Counted from the first letter of the stretch, positions 50,034 through 59,377 are shown. The stretch: 64,000 nt of DNA from Veillonella atypica KON (GCF_002959915.1 NZ_PPDE01000001.1:1-64000); one strand, 5' to 3'. A program made the numbers and translations. Notes: generated by a model not told the origin, from the sequence alone.

Positions 50034-50945
50034 ATGTACGAATTCTTAGCAACCGCATCAGAGCTGTTATTTAAAGATGCCAATGTATTGTTAAAATTAA
50101 GAGAATGGTTTTTTAGCCAAGCCGGCAATATTTTGCTTGCTCTTATTATATTTTTGGTAGGCCGCTATATTATTCGGTGGATTAAAACTCTTGCTGTTCG
50201 TGTTATGACACGGGCCAACTATGATACTGCCGCAATGGGCTTTGTATCTCAAATTATTAATTATGTATTGCTTGTAGGTTTATTATTAATCTGTCTTAAT
50301 CAAATTGGTGTTCCTACTACATCCTTTGTGGCTGCCTTTGGTGCCTTTGGTTTAGGTATCGGCTTGGCATTACAAAATAATATGTCAAACTTGGCATCTG
50401 GATTATTGATTTTAATATTTAAACCATTTCGCGCTGGACACTATATTGAGGTTGGGGACATTACAGGTAGCGTTACATCCATACAGTTTATGAATACCAT
50501 TATCACTACAAAGGATCAGAAACGGGTGTACATACCAAATTCGATTCTTACATCTCAATCAGTAACGAATTATTCCTATATGACTGAACGAATGATTCCG
50601 TTTGTTTTTGATATTGGCTATAACAATGATCATCATGAAGCGATTAGAATTTTAAAGGACGTTTTTGCCAAGGATAAACGTATTCTAAATGCTAAATATA
50701 TGGAGATTGGTATTTCTGAATTTGGTGATAACTCTGTGCGTATTTCTGCGTTTGCAGAAGTTAGAACTAGTCAGTTTCTTGAGGTTCGATATAGTATTAT
50801 GTCCGATGTAAAAGATGCTTTTGATAAGCATGGTATAGATATTCCATATCCACAACGTGTTGTATATATACAACACGCAGATACTTCTACAGATGAAAGT
50901 AAAGAAACTAAGAAAAAAGTAACTACCACGAATCAAGAAATCTGA
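50034..50945 (+). CDS. Small-conductance mechanosensitive channel (MscS family)
   Basis: A 303-residue MscS-type channel with three hydrophobic segments (about residues 25-50, 68-90, 97-120). The pore helix TM3 is rich in Gly/Ala (AAFGAFGLGIGLALQNNMSNLASGLLI), followed by FRAGHYIEVGDITGSV and the beta domain, which gives osmotic protection in the inner membrane. I start at 50034 because GGGGG lies six bases before that ATG. A GTG at 50022 would absorb this ribosome binding site. The C-terminal tail is hydrophilic. Confidence 0.92.
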   Translation: MYEFLATASELLFKDANVLLKLREWFFSQAGNILLALIIFLVGRYIIRWIKTLAVRVMTRANYDTAAMGFVSQIINYVLLVGLLLICLNQIGVPTTSFVAAFGAFGLGIGLALQNNMSNLASGLLILIFKPFRAGHYIEVGDITGSVTSIQFMNTIITTKDQKRVYIPNSILTSQSVTNYSYMTERMIPFVFDIGYNNDHHEAIRILKDVFAKDKRILNAKYMEIGISEFGDNSVRISAFAEVRTSQFLEVRYSIMSDVKDAFDKHGIDIPYPQRVVYIQHADTSTDESKETKKKVTTTNQEI

Positions 50946-50990
50946 TAAATCATGAATTTACAAGTTAATAATATGTAGAAAGAGATTGAT

Positions 50991-51845
50991 ATGAGAGATT
51001 TAATAATGCATAGGCACTTAGTATGGCAACGTTTTATATTGGCGTTAGCTTTCATAGGTGCCATGCTCTTAGGTACTGTTGCTCATGGTGCTGCACCTAC
51101 GCCACCATCTACCATTGGTGAAGCCGTGGTACTCATTGATGCAGATAATAAGGAGATTTTATTCGCTAAGAATCCCGATAAATGGATGCATCCGGCAAGT
51201 ACTACGAAAATGGTAACCTTATTAACAGCACTTGAGTTAAAAGGAACACAATTAGATGAGTTAGCAACGATTAGTCCTTATGCAACTAGCATGGAAGAAT
51301 CAAATCTCGGTGTACATGTGGGTGACCAAATTACATTGGAAGGTGTTCTTGAAGGTATGATGGTAGCATCTGGTAATGATGCGGCCGTAGTGGTGGCAGA
51401 GAACGTAAGTGGGTCTGTAGAAAATTTTGCGAAGGATATGAATCGCATAGCTGCTAAGACGGGGGCTAAAAACAGTGTATTCCTCAACCCTCATGGATTG
51501 ACCCAAATGGGTCATCATTCGACGGCACGAGATTTGGCTTTGATTGCAGCTTATGGGATGAAATATCAAATGTTCCGCGATAAGGTGGCCAATGATTACT
51601 ATAAGGTGCCTTATCAAAACCGTGCACCTGAAACGATTCGCACTACAAACCATTTTATCCGTAATAAATATCCTGGTGCTAATGGCTTAAAGACCGGATT
51701 TACAAATGCGGCTGGTGAATGTTTAATCGCATCGGCTACGCGAAATGGGCACACTATGATTGTGGTGATGCTCAATGATGACAACCGTTGGAATGAGGCT
51801 GTTCAGTTCCTAGACTATGGCTTTAAATTACGCGGTGTCATTTAA
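50991..51845 (+). CDS. D-alanyl-D-alanine carboxypeptidase (PBP5/DacF family)
   Basis: The 284-residue penicillin-binding protein of the S11 family has a signal sequence (hydrophobic about residues 15-33) and intact catalytic motifs: Ser70-Thr-Thr-Lys73 (HPASTTKMV), Ser127-Gly-Asn129 (VASGND) and Lys234-Thr-Gly (LKTGFT). It ends shortly after the domain core and lacks the C-terminal domain and amphipathic membrane anchor of PBP5/DacF, which are usually near 390 residues. It probably trims pentapeptides in the periplasm as a soluble or signal-anchored enzyme. It follows the MscS gene by 45 bp. Confidence 0.93.
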   Translation: MRDLIMHRHLVWQRFILALAFIGAMLLGTVAHGAAPTPPSTIGEAVVLIDADNKEILFAKNPDKWMHPASTTKMVTLLTALELKGTQLDELATISPYATSMEESNLGVHVGDQITLEGVLEGMMVASGNDAAVVVAENVSGSVENFAKDMNRIAAKTGAKNSVFLNPHGLTQMGHHSTARDLALIAAYGMKYQMFRDKVANDYYKVPYQNRAPETIRTTNHFIRNKYPGANGLKTGFTNAAGECLIASATRNGHTMIVVMLNDDNRWNEAVQFLDYGFKLRGVI

Positions 51846-51875
51846 TATCATAACTATTTAGTTATACATACTATA

Positions 51876-51903
51876 AAAGGTCCTACCTTCTGGTGGGACC
51901 TTC
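51876..51903 (+). terminator. Terminator-like hairpin after the carboxypeptidase gene
   Basis: AAGGTCCTACC and GGTGGGACCTT form the stem (one wobble pair) around a TTCT loop. The T tract is weak. Confidence 0.6.
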
Positions 51904-51921
51904 ATTGTAAGGGGGATATGT

Positions 51922-52509
51922 ATGAGTTCATTTTTTGCTTTTTTAAAACGGATGCGCTTTATTAACCGTTGGAGCTTGATGCGCAATACGGAAACAGAAA
52001 ATATTCAAGAACACAGCCTTGAGGTAGCCATGGTAGCCCATAATTTGGCGGCTCTTAAAAATGAATATTTCGGTGGAAATTTAGATATTAACAAGGTGGC
52101 CGTCATTGCCATGTACCATGAGGTGAGTGAAATCTTTACAGGGGATATGCCGACGCCTATTAAATACTTTGATCCTAAGCTTCGTTCTTTGTATGGCGAG
52201 GTGGAAACCTTAGCGCAAGAAAAAATGTTAAGCACATTGCCGAAAAGATTGCAATCCGTTTATAAACCGTATATTGTAGATGCTGAAACATTGCCTGAAT
52301 GGTCGATTGTGAAAGCTGCCGATACCTTGTCCGCCTATATGAAATGCGTTAATGAATTACATGCGGGCAATGATGAATTCAAGGAGGCGCACGATACGAT
52401 TTTGGCCAAGTTGAAAGCTCTAAATATGCCAGAGGTGGACATGTTCATCGAAGAATATGTACCGGCCTTGAGTGAGTCCTTGGATAAACTTAATTACTAT
52501 AAAATATAG
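51922..52509 (+). CDS. YfbR-like 5'-deoxynucleotidase (HD family)
   Basis: The 195-residue HD-domain protein resembles E. coli YfbR, a 5'-deoxyribonucleotidase that acts on dNMPs. RFINRWSLMRNTETENIQEHSLEV starts the domain, and GDMPTPIKYF is a family hallmark. The usual metal-binding His-Asp pair reads YHEVSE here (His-Glu), so one metal ligand has changed from Asp to Glu. The last conserved Asp is in VKAADTLSAYMKC. GGGGGATATGT precedes the ATG. The gene is convergent with the downstream QueG-like gene. Confidence 0.88.
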   Translation: MSSFFAFLKRMRFINRWSLMRNTETENIQEHSLEVAMVAHNLAALKNEYFGGNLDINKVAVIAMYHEVSEIFTGDMPTPIKYFDPKLRSLYGEVETLAQEKMLSTLPKRLQSVYKPYIVDAETLPEWSIVKAADTLSAYMKCVNELHAGNDEFKEAHDTILAKLKALNMPEVDMFIEEYVPALSESLDKLNYYKI

Positions 52510-52518
52510 TAGGTAGTA

Positions 52519-53397
52519 TTAAGGTTTTGTAATATATTCCTGATTGCGTATCAATATCTTTTTACCGCGCCATGAGAAAGCTCGATGGCCATGTTTTGCC
52601 TTAAACTCCTTATTGGTCATAGACTCTAATTCATCAATATCCACATAAGGTTCGATAGATTGAAATTCAATAATGGGTGTTGTAGGTAAGTCCTTATTAT
52701 GGGGGCATACTTCTTGGCATACATCACAACCGAATAACAAGGGTGATTTCCTGATGATGGCTTGTTCGTCATCGGTGAGATCGCCTTTTTTTTGCGTTAA
52801 ATAGCTTTTACAGGTGGCGTAATTAAATGCATTGCCATCTAGACATTGACCTAAGCAGGATGTAATACACCGATTACAGCCCATACACGTATCGGTCATA
52901 GGCGTATTGGACTCGAATTCTAATGTGGTGAGCACAGTACCGATGACGATATAAGAACCCCAAGTTGGATTGATAAAGCATTTATTTTTTCCATAGAACC
53001 CAAGGCCTGCTAAATACGCCATATATCGATCAGCCAAGGGACTCGTATCGCAATGGATAGAGAATGATGCATCTGGGGCAGTCGTTTTAAGTTCATCTAC
53101 GAGGCGTTGTAAATAGTCTGTCACCACTAGATGGTAATCAGTGGCCCACGTGTAACGGGATAGATTCGTAGGACCTTCATGTGGCATATGATAGGGAAAT
53201 AGACAGACGATGGCGCTGTGTGGCATAAAGTCTGTTGTGCCTATCAGTCGTTCGTCTATGTCGGCTGCTGTGAATGGACAGGGATTGGATTCCTGCAAAA
53301 TTTCACGGGCCTCTATAGGGAGTGGCCATGACGTGGTGCCCACTACGGGTATATGTAATTGTTTGCAAACTTCTTGTAATTTTATATTGTTTGTCAT
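52519..53397 (-). CDS. queG: QueG-like epoxyqueuosine reductase (short form)
   Basis: QueG reduces epoxyqueuosine in tRNA to queuosine with cobalamin and two [4Fe-4S] clusters. The 292-residue protein has the cluster ligands CMGCNRCITSC and CDVCQEVCPHN and the family's YHLVVTDYL and HCDTSPLADRYMAYLAGLGFYGKN. It stops about 70 residues short of typical QueG (near 370), so the C-terminal HEAT-like repeats that bind tRNA are missing. It may be a QueG paralogue or minimal form. A queF gene lies at the start of the window, fitting queuosine formation. Confidence in the family is high, in the exact role moderate. Confidence 0.82.
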   Translation of the reverse strand: MTNNIKLQEVCKQLHIPVVGTTSWPLPIEAREILQESNPCPFTAADIDERLIGTTDFMPHSAIVCLFPYHMPHEGPTNLSRYTWATDYHLVVTDYLQRLVDELKTTAPDASFSIHCDTSPLADRYMAYLAGLGFYGKNKCFINPTWGSYIVIGTVLTTLEFESNTPMTDTCMGCNRCITSCLGQCLDGNAFNYATCKSYLTQKKGDLTDDEQAIIRKSPLLFGCDVCQEVCPHNKDLPTTPIIEFQSIEPYVDIDELESMTNKEFKAKHGHRAFSWRGKKILIRNQEYITKP

Positions 53398-53525
53398 AGA
53401 TTTACGATGTAATAGTTGTTACAATTATATATATAAGCAAAAATAAAAGGTTTTATGGCAACATTGCTAATAGGAAATGGCTTAAGATAATGATTGTTTT
53501 TAGTATACCATTGTGAGGATAGATT

Positions 53526-54308
53526 ATGTTAGCCTTTTTGAAAGTATTACAACCGAAGACGGTGGAAGAGGCCTATGAAATGGCCGTAAAAAATAAGACG
53601 GCACCGATGCTTGCTGGTGGGTGTTGGCTGCGCTTAGGTCGCCGTACATGGCCTGCAGTAATCGATATGGCAGGACTAGATTTACGATATGTTCGTGAAG
53701 AAGATAACGAATTTGTTATTGGTGCCATGGCGACACAAGGTGATGTAGAACGGTTTGAACCGTTACAACAATTTTGTGGTGGCGCCGTAGTGCGTGGAAT
53801 TAAGGAAATTTTAGGCGTTCAATTTAGAAATATGGCTACCATGGGTGGTTCCGTGGCTAGTAAATTTGGGTTCTCTGATATTATTCCCGCCTTGTTAGCT
53901 GTTCATGCAGATATCGTAACCTATAAAGGTGGTCGTATGTCCATGAAGGATTATATGAATTATCGGGAACGCGATATTTTAGTTGAAATTCGCATCCCTA
54001 AACGCGAAGTGCCTGTTGCGGTTGAGGCGTTGCGCATTTCTCGTGGTGACTTTCCGTATTTAACCGGTTCTATTCGCCGTGATGATACAGCCTATGAAGT
54101 TTATATCGGGACTCGTCCAGGTGCGCCACAATTGGCTGAGAAAGCTAGTGCCTTGCTTTCAGAAAAAGGATTAGATGCATTAGATGAGGCAGCACAGATT
54201 GCATCAGAGGAATTAGTGTATCAAAAAAATTCTCATGCATCCAAGGAATATCGTATTGAGATGGCTAAAGCCATGGTTCGTCGGTTAGTTAAGGAGGTGG
54301 CACAATAA
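53526..54308 (+). CDS. Molybdenum hydroxylase FAD-binding subunit (xanthine dehydrogenase type)
   Basis: A 260-residue medium subunit. MLAGGCWLRLGRRTWPAVIDMAGL and the later GVQFRNMATMGGSVASKFGFSDI form the FAD-binding motifs of the CO-dehydrogenase/xanthine-dehydrogenase flavoprotein domain. It transfers electrons from the [2Fe-2S] clusters to NAD+ or another acceptor. The stop shares one base with the next gene's start (TAATG). It begins an operon of eight genes covering the enzyme and its maturation factors. Confidence 0.9.
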   Translation: MLAFLKVLQPKTVEEAYEMAVKNKTAPMLAGGCWLRLGRRTWPAVIDMAGLDLRYVREEDNEFVIGAMATQGDVERFEPLQQFCGGAVVRGIKEILGVQFRNMATMGGSVASKFGFSDIIPALLAVHADIVTYKGGRMSMKDYMNYRERDILVEIRIPKREVPVAVEALRISRGDFPYLTGSIRRDDTAYEVYIGTRPGAPQLAEKASALLSEKGLDALDEAAQIASEELVYQKNSHASKEYRIEMAKAMVRRLVKEVAQ

Positions 54309-54760
54309 TGGAATTAGTATTGAATATTAATAATAAGAATGTAATCGTTAATGTGCCAACGGATGAAATGCTATTAACTACGCTGCGTAACTTAGGCTAT
54401 TATAGCGTACGCTGTGGCTGTGATACGACAAACTGTGGTTTATGTACTGTTTGGGTCGACGATGAAATCACGCTATCCTGTGCATATCCTACATTTCGTG
54501 CGCCCGGTCATACGATTACGACCCTTGAAGGTCTTGAAGCAGAAGCCTCATTATTAGCAGATTGTCTTGCTTCTGAAGGGGCTGACCAATGTGGTTTCTG
54601 TACTACCGGTATGATGATGAGCGCTATCGCATTGAAGCGTAGAAATCCTAATGCTAGTGATGATGAAATCCGAGAATACTTGATTGGTAATCTCTGTCGT
54701 TGCACCGGCTATGAGTCGCAGCTCCGCGGTGTTCGTAAGTATCTACAAGGAGGTTTATAA
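54308..54760 (+). CDS. Molybdenum hydroxylase [2Fe-2S] subunit
   Basis: The 150-residue small subunit has eight cysteines in the two standard clusters. The plant-type N-terminal cluster is YSVRCGCDTTNCGLCTVW with a later Cys at TLSCAYP. The helical C-terminal cluster is GADQCGFCTTGMM with GNLCRCTGYESQL. It relays electrons from the Mo site to the FAD subunit. Overlapping stop and start bases on both sides show translational coupling. The xanthine dehydrogenase versus CO/nicotinate dehydrogenase role cannot be decided from this subunit. Confidence 0.93.
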   Translation: MELVLNINNKNVIVNVPTDEMLLTTLRNLGYYSVRCGCDTTNCGLCTVWVDDEITLSCAYPTFRAPGHTITTLEGLEAEASLLADCLASEGADQCGFCTTGMMMSAIALKRRNPNASDDEIREYLIGNLCRCTGYESQLRGVRKYLQGGL

Positions 54761-57051
54761 TGAAGCACATTGGTAAGTCTTATGATAAAGTCGATGCCAA
54801 GGGTATACTCAGTGGTAAACCTTCTTATACAGGGGATTTTGTGCCAAAAGATGCCCTCATTATTAAGGTATTGCGTAGTCCACATGCACAGGCGAAAATT
54901 AAATCTATTGACACATCTAAAGCTAAATTAATCCCTGGTGTAGAGGCTATTTTTACCTATGAAGATGTACCGAACACGCGGTTTACTTTAGCAGGTCAAA
55001 CCTATCCAGAGCCATCTGCCTATGATGCGTTGATTCTCGATTCTGTAGTTCGCTATGTAGGTGATGAAGTGGCCCTCGTCGTGGCTAAAGATGAAGCTAC
55101 TGCATTGAAGGCGATGCCTCTCATTAAGGTTGAATACGAGGTGCAAAAACCGGTGCTTGATTTATGCACGGCTATGGACCATGAAACAGTAGTTCATCCA
55201 GAAGATGATATTCTCAATCACATTCCAGTAGGACAAGACTATAAACGCAATATTTGTGTATCCTACCATAAGCGTGTTGGTGATATTGAAGGGGAACTCG
55301 CTAAATGCGATTATGTCGTAGAAGGCACATATTTCGACCAAGCTACGCGTCAATCTGCAATGGAACCATTCCAAAGTTTTGGCTATATTGATCATTTAGG
55401 ACGTATTGTCATCGTTAGCTCTACGCAAATCGTGTTCCATGTGCGCCGTCATATTGCGCGAGCACTAGGAATTCCTGCATCTAAAATCCGCGTTATTAAA
55501 CCTCGCATTGGCGGTGGTTTTGGATCGAAACAAACGGCTTGTACCGAATTGATGACAGCATTTGTAACATGGAAATTACAAAAGCCATGTTATTTGCTAT
55601 ATGATAGAACTGAAGCACAAACTTGTTCTACTACACGTCATGCTCGTGAATGGTATATTCGCGTAGGTGCTACAAAGGATGGTATTATCCAAGTTATTGA
55701 CATGGACTCCATTACCGATGCAGGTGCTCATGCAACCCACTGCTTTACGACAACCACAGCGGGGGAACATAAATCCGTGCCATTGTATAACAAGGCAAAA
55801 GCAGTACACTATGGCACCGAAGGGGTTTACATGAACCATACGCCGGGCGGAGCCTTCCGTGGTTATGGCGCTACAGAAGCTTTGTGGCCGTTGGAGTGTG
55901 CTGTTAACCGATTAGCTGATGAAATGGGAATCGACCCAGCAGAACTTCGTCAAAAGAATCTAATTGCTGCCGGTGAACGCAGCTTAGTATATGATCCTGA
56001 TGAAATTATGGATTCTGGACTATTCCAAGAAACCGTAAATAAGGTTAAGGAAATGGCTCGTTGGGATGAGCGTCCTCATAGTTGGGACATTGATGAGCGC
56101 TATCGCGGCGGTTTGGGGATGGCTCTTGCTTTACAAGGGTCCGGTGTTGCTAATATCGATGTAGCATCCGTAGAAATTCGTCTTGGCGATGATGGTAACT
56201 ACACATTGTATACGGGCTCTTCCGATATGGGGATGGGGGCTAATACAATTCTTACACAAATGGCTTGTGAAGCCCTTGGTTGCCCTATGGAATCTATGAC
56301 GGTTGTCGAATCTGATACGGATATCGTACCATTTGATCCGGGTTCATACGCATCGAGCACGACCTATGTAACGGGTACTGCGGCGAAAATGGCGGCTGAA
56401 GAACTGAGAGAAAAGATAATCCATAAATTAGCGCAATTTATGGATGTTAAACCAGAAGATATTGATTTTGATGGCTTAGTAGGTACGACTAAGGACGGTA
56501 CAAAGAAAATGTCCGTTCAAGAATTAGCGCCTAAGCTATTAGTCGGAACTACATCCGAACAATTAACGGGGTTCGCAACATGGGGTAGTCACACCTCTCC
56601 ACCACCATTCATGGCGTCTATTGCTGAAGTTAAGGTAGATAAACAAACGGGACAAATTATACCGTTACATATGTATAATTGTGTAGACTGTGGTACCGTT
56701 GTGAATCCTAAACTAGCGCGTGTACAGGTTGAAGGAGGCGCAGTACAAGCTATTGGTATGGCTTTGTATGAAGACGTTAGATACTCTAGTAATGGTCGTT
56801 TAGAAACTAATAATTTTATGACCTATAAAATTCCTACACGTCAAGATATTGGTGAATTACATACAGCCTTTGTTGAATCATATGAGGAAAGTGGTGCATA
56901 TGGTGTTAAATCCATCGGTGAAATTGTTATTAATACAGCTTGTCCCGCAATACAACATGCTGTAAAAAATGCAGTTGGTGCGGATATTCGTACATTACCT
57001 ATGACACCAGAGAAGGTATTTATGGGGATGGACGAGAAATATAAAGTATAA
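54760..57051 (+). CDS. Molybdenum hydroxylase molybdopterin-binding large subunit
   Basis: A 763-residue catalytic subunit of the xanthine-dehydrogenase family. Molybdopterin cytosine dinucleotide contacts are visible in GGGFGSKQTACTELM, GGAFRGYGATEALWP, SSDMGMGANTIL and GSYASSTTYVTG. The glutamate near the end that acts as base lies in SIGEIVINTACPAI. GGAGG precedes the ATG. The accessory genes downstream are those found with selenium-dependent purine or xanthine hydroxylases, so a selenium-containing xanthine or purine hydroxylase is plausible. The selenium is a non-coded ligand, so it cannot be seen in the sequence. Confidence 0.93.
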   Translation: MKHIGKSYDKVDAKGILSGKPSYTGDFVPKDALIIKVLRSPHAQAKIKSIDTSKAKLIPGVEAIFTYEDVPNTRFTLAGQTYPEPSAYDALILDSVVRYVGDEVALVVAKDEATALKAMPLIKVEYEVQKPVLDLCTAMDHETVVHPEDDILNHIPVGQDYKRNICVSYHKRVGDIEGELAKCDYVVEGTYFDQATRQSAMEPFQSFGYIDHLGRIVIVSSTQIVFHVRRHIARALGIPASKIRVIKPRIGGGFGSKQTACTELMTAFVTWKLQKPCYLLYDRTEAQTCSTTRHAREWYIRVGATKDGIIQVIDMDSITDAGAHATHCFTTTTAGEHKSVPLYNKAKAVHYGTEGVYMNHTPGGAFRGYGATEALWPLECAVNRLADEMGIDPAELRQKNLIAAGERSLVYDPDEIMDSGLFQETVNKVKEMARWDERPHSWDIDERYRGGLGMALALQGSGVANIDVASVEIRLGDDGNYTLYTGSSDMGMGANTILTQMACEALGCPMESMTVVESDTDIVPFDPGSYASSTTYVTGTAAKMAAEELREKIIHKLAQFMDVKPEDIDFDGLVGTTKDGTKKMSVQELAPKLLVGTTSEQLTGFATWGSHTSPPPFMASIAEVKVDKQTGQIIPLHMYNCVDCGTVVNPKLARVQVEGGAVQAIGMALYEDVRYSSNGRLETNNFMTYKIPTRQDIGELHTAFVESYEESGAYGVKSIGEIVINTACPAIQHAVKNAVGADIRTLPMTPEKVFMGMDEKYKV

Positions 57052-57084
57052 CCATTTCTACATTCCTAAAGGGGGCCTCGTGCT

Positions 57085-57843
57085 ATGACATCACAAACGC
57101 AGTACTGGAATCGTCTTATCCAACCTGGCATTGTCGCATTGGTTGGGGCTGGCGGCAAAACAACGGTCTTATCTAAGCTAGTCGAGTATGGTCGGTTGCA
57201 AGGACAACCTATCGTAGTGACGACTACAACACAGTTGTATGAATCACAAGTGGCTCAATATGAACCTATTTATACAAAGGATATCAACGATGTTGATGAA
57301 TATTGTACAAAACGTATTCAACAAGGTTATTGTGGTGCCTGGTTTAATGGTATTACACGAACTAAGGTTGATGCTGTAGATTGTGAAAGCATAGATGGCC
57401 TTAGTGCGTTACATCCAAACTGGCAAATCGTTGTTGAAGCGGATGGAGCCAAAGAGAAATGGCTTAAGGCACCAAAACATACGGAACCTGTTATCCCAAG
57501 TCAAACAAAGACGACTATAGGGGTGGTGAACCTTCAAATGTTGGGCGCATCCCTTGATGAAGATCATGTACATAATTTAGAATTAGTGCAATCCATTGTA
57601 CATCGCGAAGAAGGTGCCATTGTAACACCTCATATGCTTGCTCAAATCGTGCTTCATAAACAAGGGCTATTCCAATATAGTAAGGGCAAGAAAATCTTGT
57701 TCTGCACTGGTTATGACACGGTACAACATCGTATTATTGATGATTTCATAAGTCATGTGGTAGATAGTGATATCACGGCCATTGTGTTGGCTGATGGGTA
57801 TAAGGCTAGTTGTGAAATTCGTCGCATTATTCAATGTCGCTAG
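57085..57843 (+). CDS. yqeC: YqeC-family selenium-dependent hydroxylase accessory protein
   Basis: The 252-residue P-loop protein has Walker A ALVGAGGKTTVLSKLVEYG, TTTTQLYESQ, and VVEADGAKEKWLKAPKHTEPVIP, the YqeC signature. It is one of the proteins whose genes co-occur with selenium-dependent molybdenum hydroxylases; its biochemical step is unproven. It follows the large subunit by 33 bp and overlaps the next gene by ten bases. GGGGGCCTC is the ribosome binding site. Confidence 0.88.
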   Translation: MTSQTQYWNRLIQPGIVALVGAGGKTTVLSKLVEYGRLQGQPIVVTTTTQLYESQVAQYEPIYTKDINDVDEYCTKRIQQGYCGAWFNGITRTKVDAVDCESIDGLSALHPNWQIVVEADGAKEKWLKAPKHTEPVIPSQTKTTIGVVNLQMLGASLDEDHVHNLELVQSIVHREEGAIVTPHMLAQIVLHKQGLFQYSKGKKILFCTGYDTVQHRIIDDFISHVVDSDITAIVLADGYKASCEIRRIIQCR

Positions 57844-58568
57844 GTAACAAAATGGAATATAAGACAGGTGAAAGCGCTCCCTTAGGGGGCGCCCTTTCAC
57901 GAGAAACACCTCGTATTGGCATTGTTTTGTTAGCAGCAGGTCAGTCTCGACGAATGGGAACAAATAAGCAATTACTTCCGTGGCGCGGAAAGACGATTCT
58001 TGACGCGGTATGTCATGCATTACAAATTGGCTGGGAACAAACTAATCCTTCATGGAATTTAAAAACCTATCCAATGGTTGCCGTTACAGGTGGGGACCAT
58101 GATATTGACCATATTGCTAGTAGGTATGGATTTTCCATTATTCATAATGAATGTTCTGATTTAGGTCAAGGTACATCCATCGCATTAGGCGTGAAATACT
58201 TGATGAATAAATTTGGCACACGCACTTTAGATGGTATTATTTGCTCGGTGTCTGATCAACCGTTACTGAATCCAATGGTTGTTGAACAACTCATTACTAG
58301 CTTTCAACAGCATAGGGATGAAACAAATAGAACAATCGTAGTACCTAAATATGGAATAACTCAACACCCTGGCAATCCAGTTTTGTTTGGTGCCCATTGG
58401 TTTGAGGACTTGCAACACATCGAGGGTGACCAAGGTGGACGAACGATCATTCGTGGTGTGGGGCATAATTTTGTAGAATATGTAAGTATTATTCCTGAAT
58501 GGGGATTTGATATAGATACGCCAGAGGATTATAACGATTTGCAACATCGTGAAAGTGAGGGTGTATGA
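57834..58568 (+). CDS. MocA-like molybdenum cofactor nucleotidyltransferase
   Basis: A 244-residue nucleotidyltransferase with the IVLLAAGQSRRMGTNKQLLPWRGK motif and CSVSDQPLLNPMVVEQL, like MocA, which adds CMP to molybdopterin to make the MCD cofactor used by xanthine dehydrogenases. The N-terminus is about 26 residues longer than expected before the first strand, so an internal ATG at 57852 with AGGTAA upstream is also possible. A stable hairpin (57868-57900) lies in the first codons. The stop overlaps the YqeB start by four bases. Confidence 0.88.
   Translation: MSLGNKMEYKTGESAPLGGALSRETPRIGIVLLAAGQSRRMGTNKQLLPWRGKTILDAVCHALQIGWEQTNPSWNLKTYPMVAVTGGDHDIDHIASRYGFSIIHNECSDLGQGTSIALGVKYLMNKFGTRTLDGIICSVSDQPLLNPMVVEQLITSFQQHRDETNRTIVVPKYGITQHPGNPVLFGAHWFEDLQHIEGDQGGRTIIRGVGHNFVEYVSIIPEWGFDIDTPEDYNDLQHRESEGV
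57868..57900 (+). repeat. Hairpin in the 5' end of the MocA-like gene
   Basis: GTGAAAG (57868-57874) pairs with CTTTCAC (57894-57900), with further GC pairing inside (CGCTCCC against GGGGGCGCC, imperfect). It lies inside the coding region just after the start, where it could slow translation. Confidence 0.55.
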
Positions 58569-59377
58569 AGCCTTTAATACTTGTGCGTGGAGGCGGCGAT
58601 ATCGCTTCCGGTGCAATTTATAGATTGAGACGTGCAGGGTACCCTGTAGTAGTTAATGAAATTGCTATACCTACTATGATTCGTAGAGAGGTGAGTTATG
58701 GTAATGCTGTTCATTGCGGTGAAATGATTCTTGAACGGTTGGTTGCACGTCATGTGTGTATCGGTGAAATTCAGGATACGTTATCACAAGGTGTGATTCC
58801 TGTTGTAACATCGTCCTATGAAGAGTTATTAGATCAACTGCATCCGGATGTTGTTGTAGATGCCATTTTGGCTAAAAAGAATGTAGGAACTACTAGACTC
58901 GATGCGCCCTTTGTTATTGGTGTAGGTCCCGGATTTAGCGCTGGCCGCGATGTGAATGTAGTCATCGAAACTATGCGTGGCCATAATTTAGGACGCTGCA
59001 TTTATGATGGTGAAGCGGAACCTAATACGGGTATTCCTGGCAATGTGGGTGGTTATACCCATGAACGGGTGATTCATTCGCCCAAGGCAGGGGTATTTAC
59101 AGCTAAACGTCATATTGGTGACGAGGTGCAAGCTAACGAAGTGATTGGTTATGTTGATGAAGAACCGGTGCGGGCTAAGATTACCGGTACATTACGGGGC
59201 ATTTTAAAAACGGGACTTATCGTATCTGACCATTTTAAATTGGCTGATGTGGATGCTCGTTGTGAGGAATCGCATTGTTATAGTATTTCTGACAAATCCC
59301 TCGCTGTTGGCGGCGGTGTCTTAGAGGCTGTTACTGCATGGGACTATGAAAGGAATAAAGATGGAAAGCATTTATGA
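58565..59377 (+). CDS. yqeB: YqeB/EF2563-family selenium-dependent hydroxylase maturation protein
   Basis: This 270-residue protein is the YqeB type found with selenium-dependent molybdenum hydroxylases. It begins LILVRGGGDIASGAIYRLRR, a Rossmann-like start, and contains DAILAKKNVGTTRLDAPFVIGVGPGFSAG and RGHNLGRCIYDGEAEPNTG with a later lipoyl-like region (GVFTAKRHIGDEVQANEVIGYVDEE). The exact step is unknown. The start overlaps the MocA-like stop by four bases (ATGA). The end overlaps the XdhC region closely. Confidence 0.88.
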   Translation: MKPLILVRGGGDIASGAIYRLRRAGYPVVVNEIAIPTMIRREVSYGNAVHCGEMILERLVARHVCIGEIQDTLSQGVIPVVTSSYEELLDQLHPDVVVDAILAKKNVGTTRLDAPFVIGVGPGFSAGRDVNVVIETMRGHNLGRCIYDGEAEPNTGIPGNVGGYTHERVIHSPKAGVFTAKRHIGDEVQANEVIGYVDEEPVRAKITGTLRGILKTGLIVSDHFKLADVDARCEESHCYSISDKSLAVGGGVLEAVTAWDYERNKDGKHL

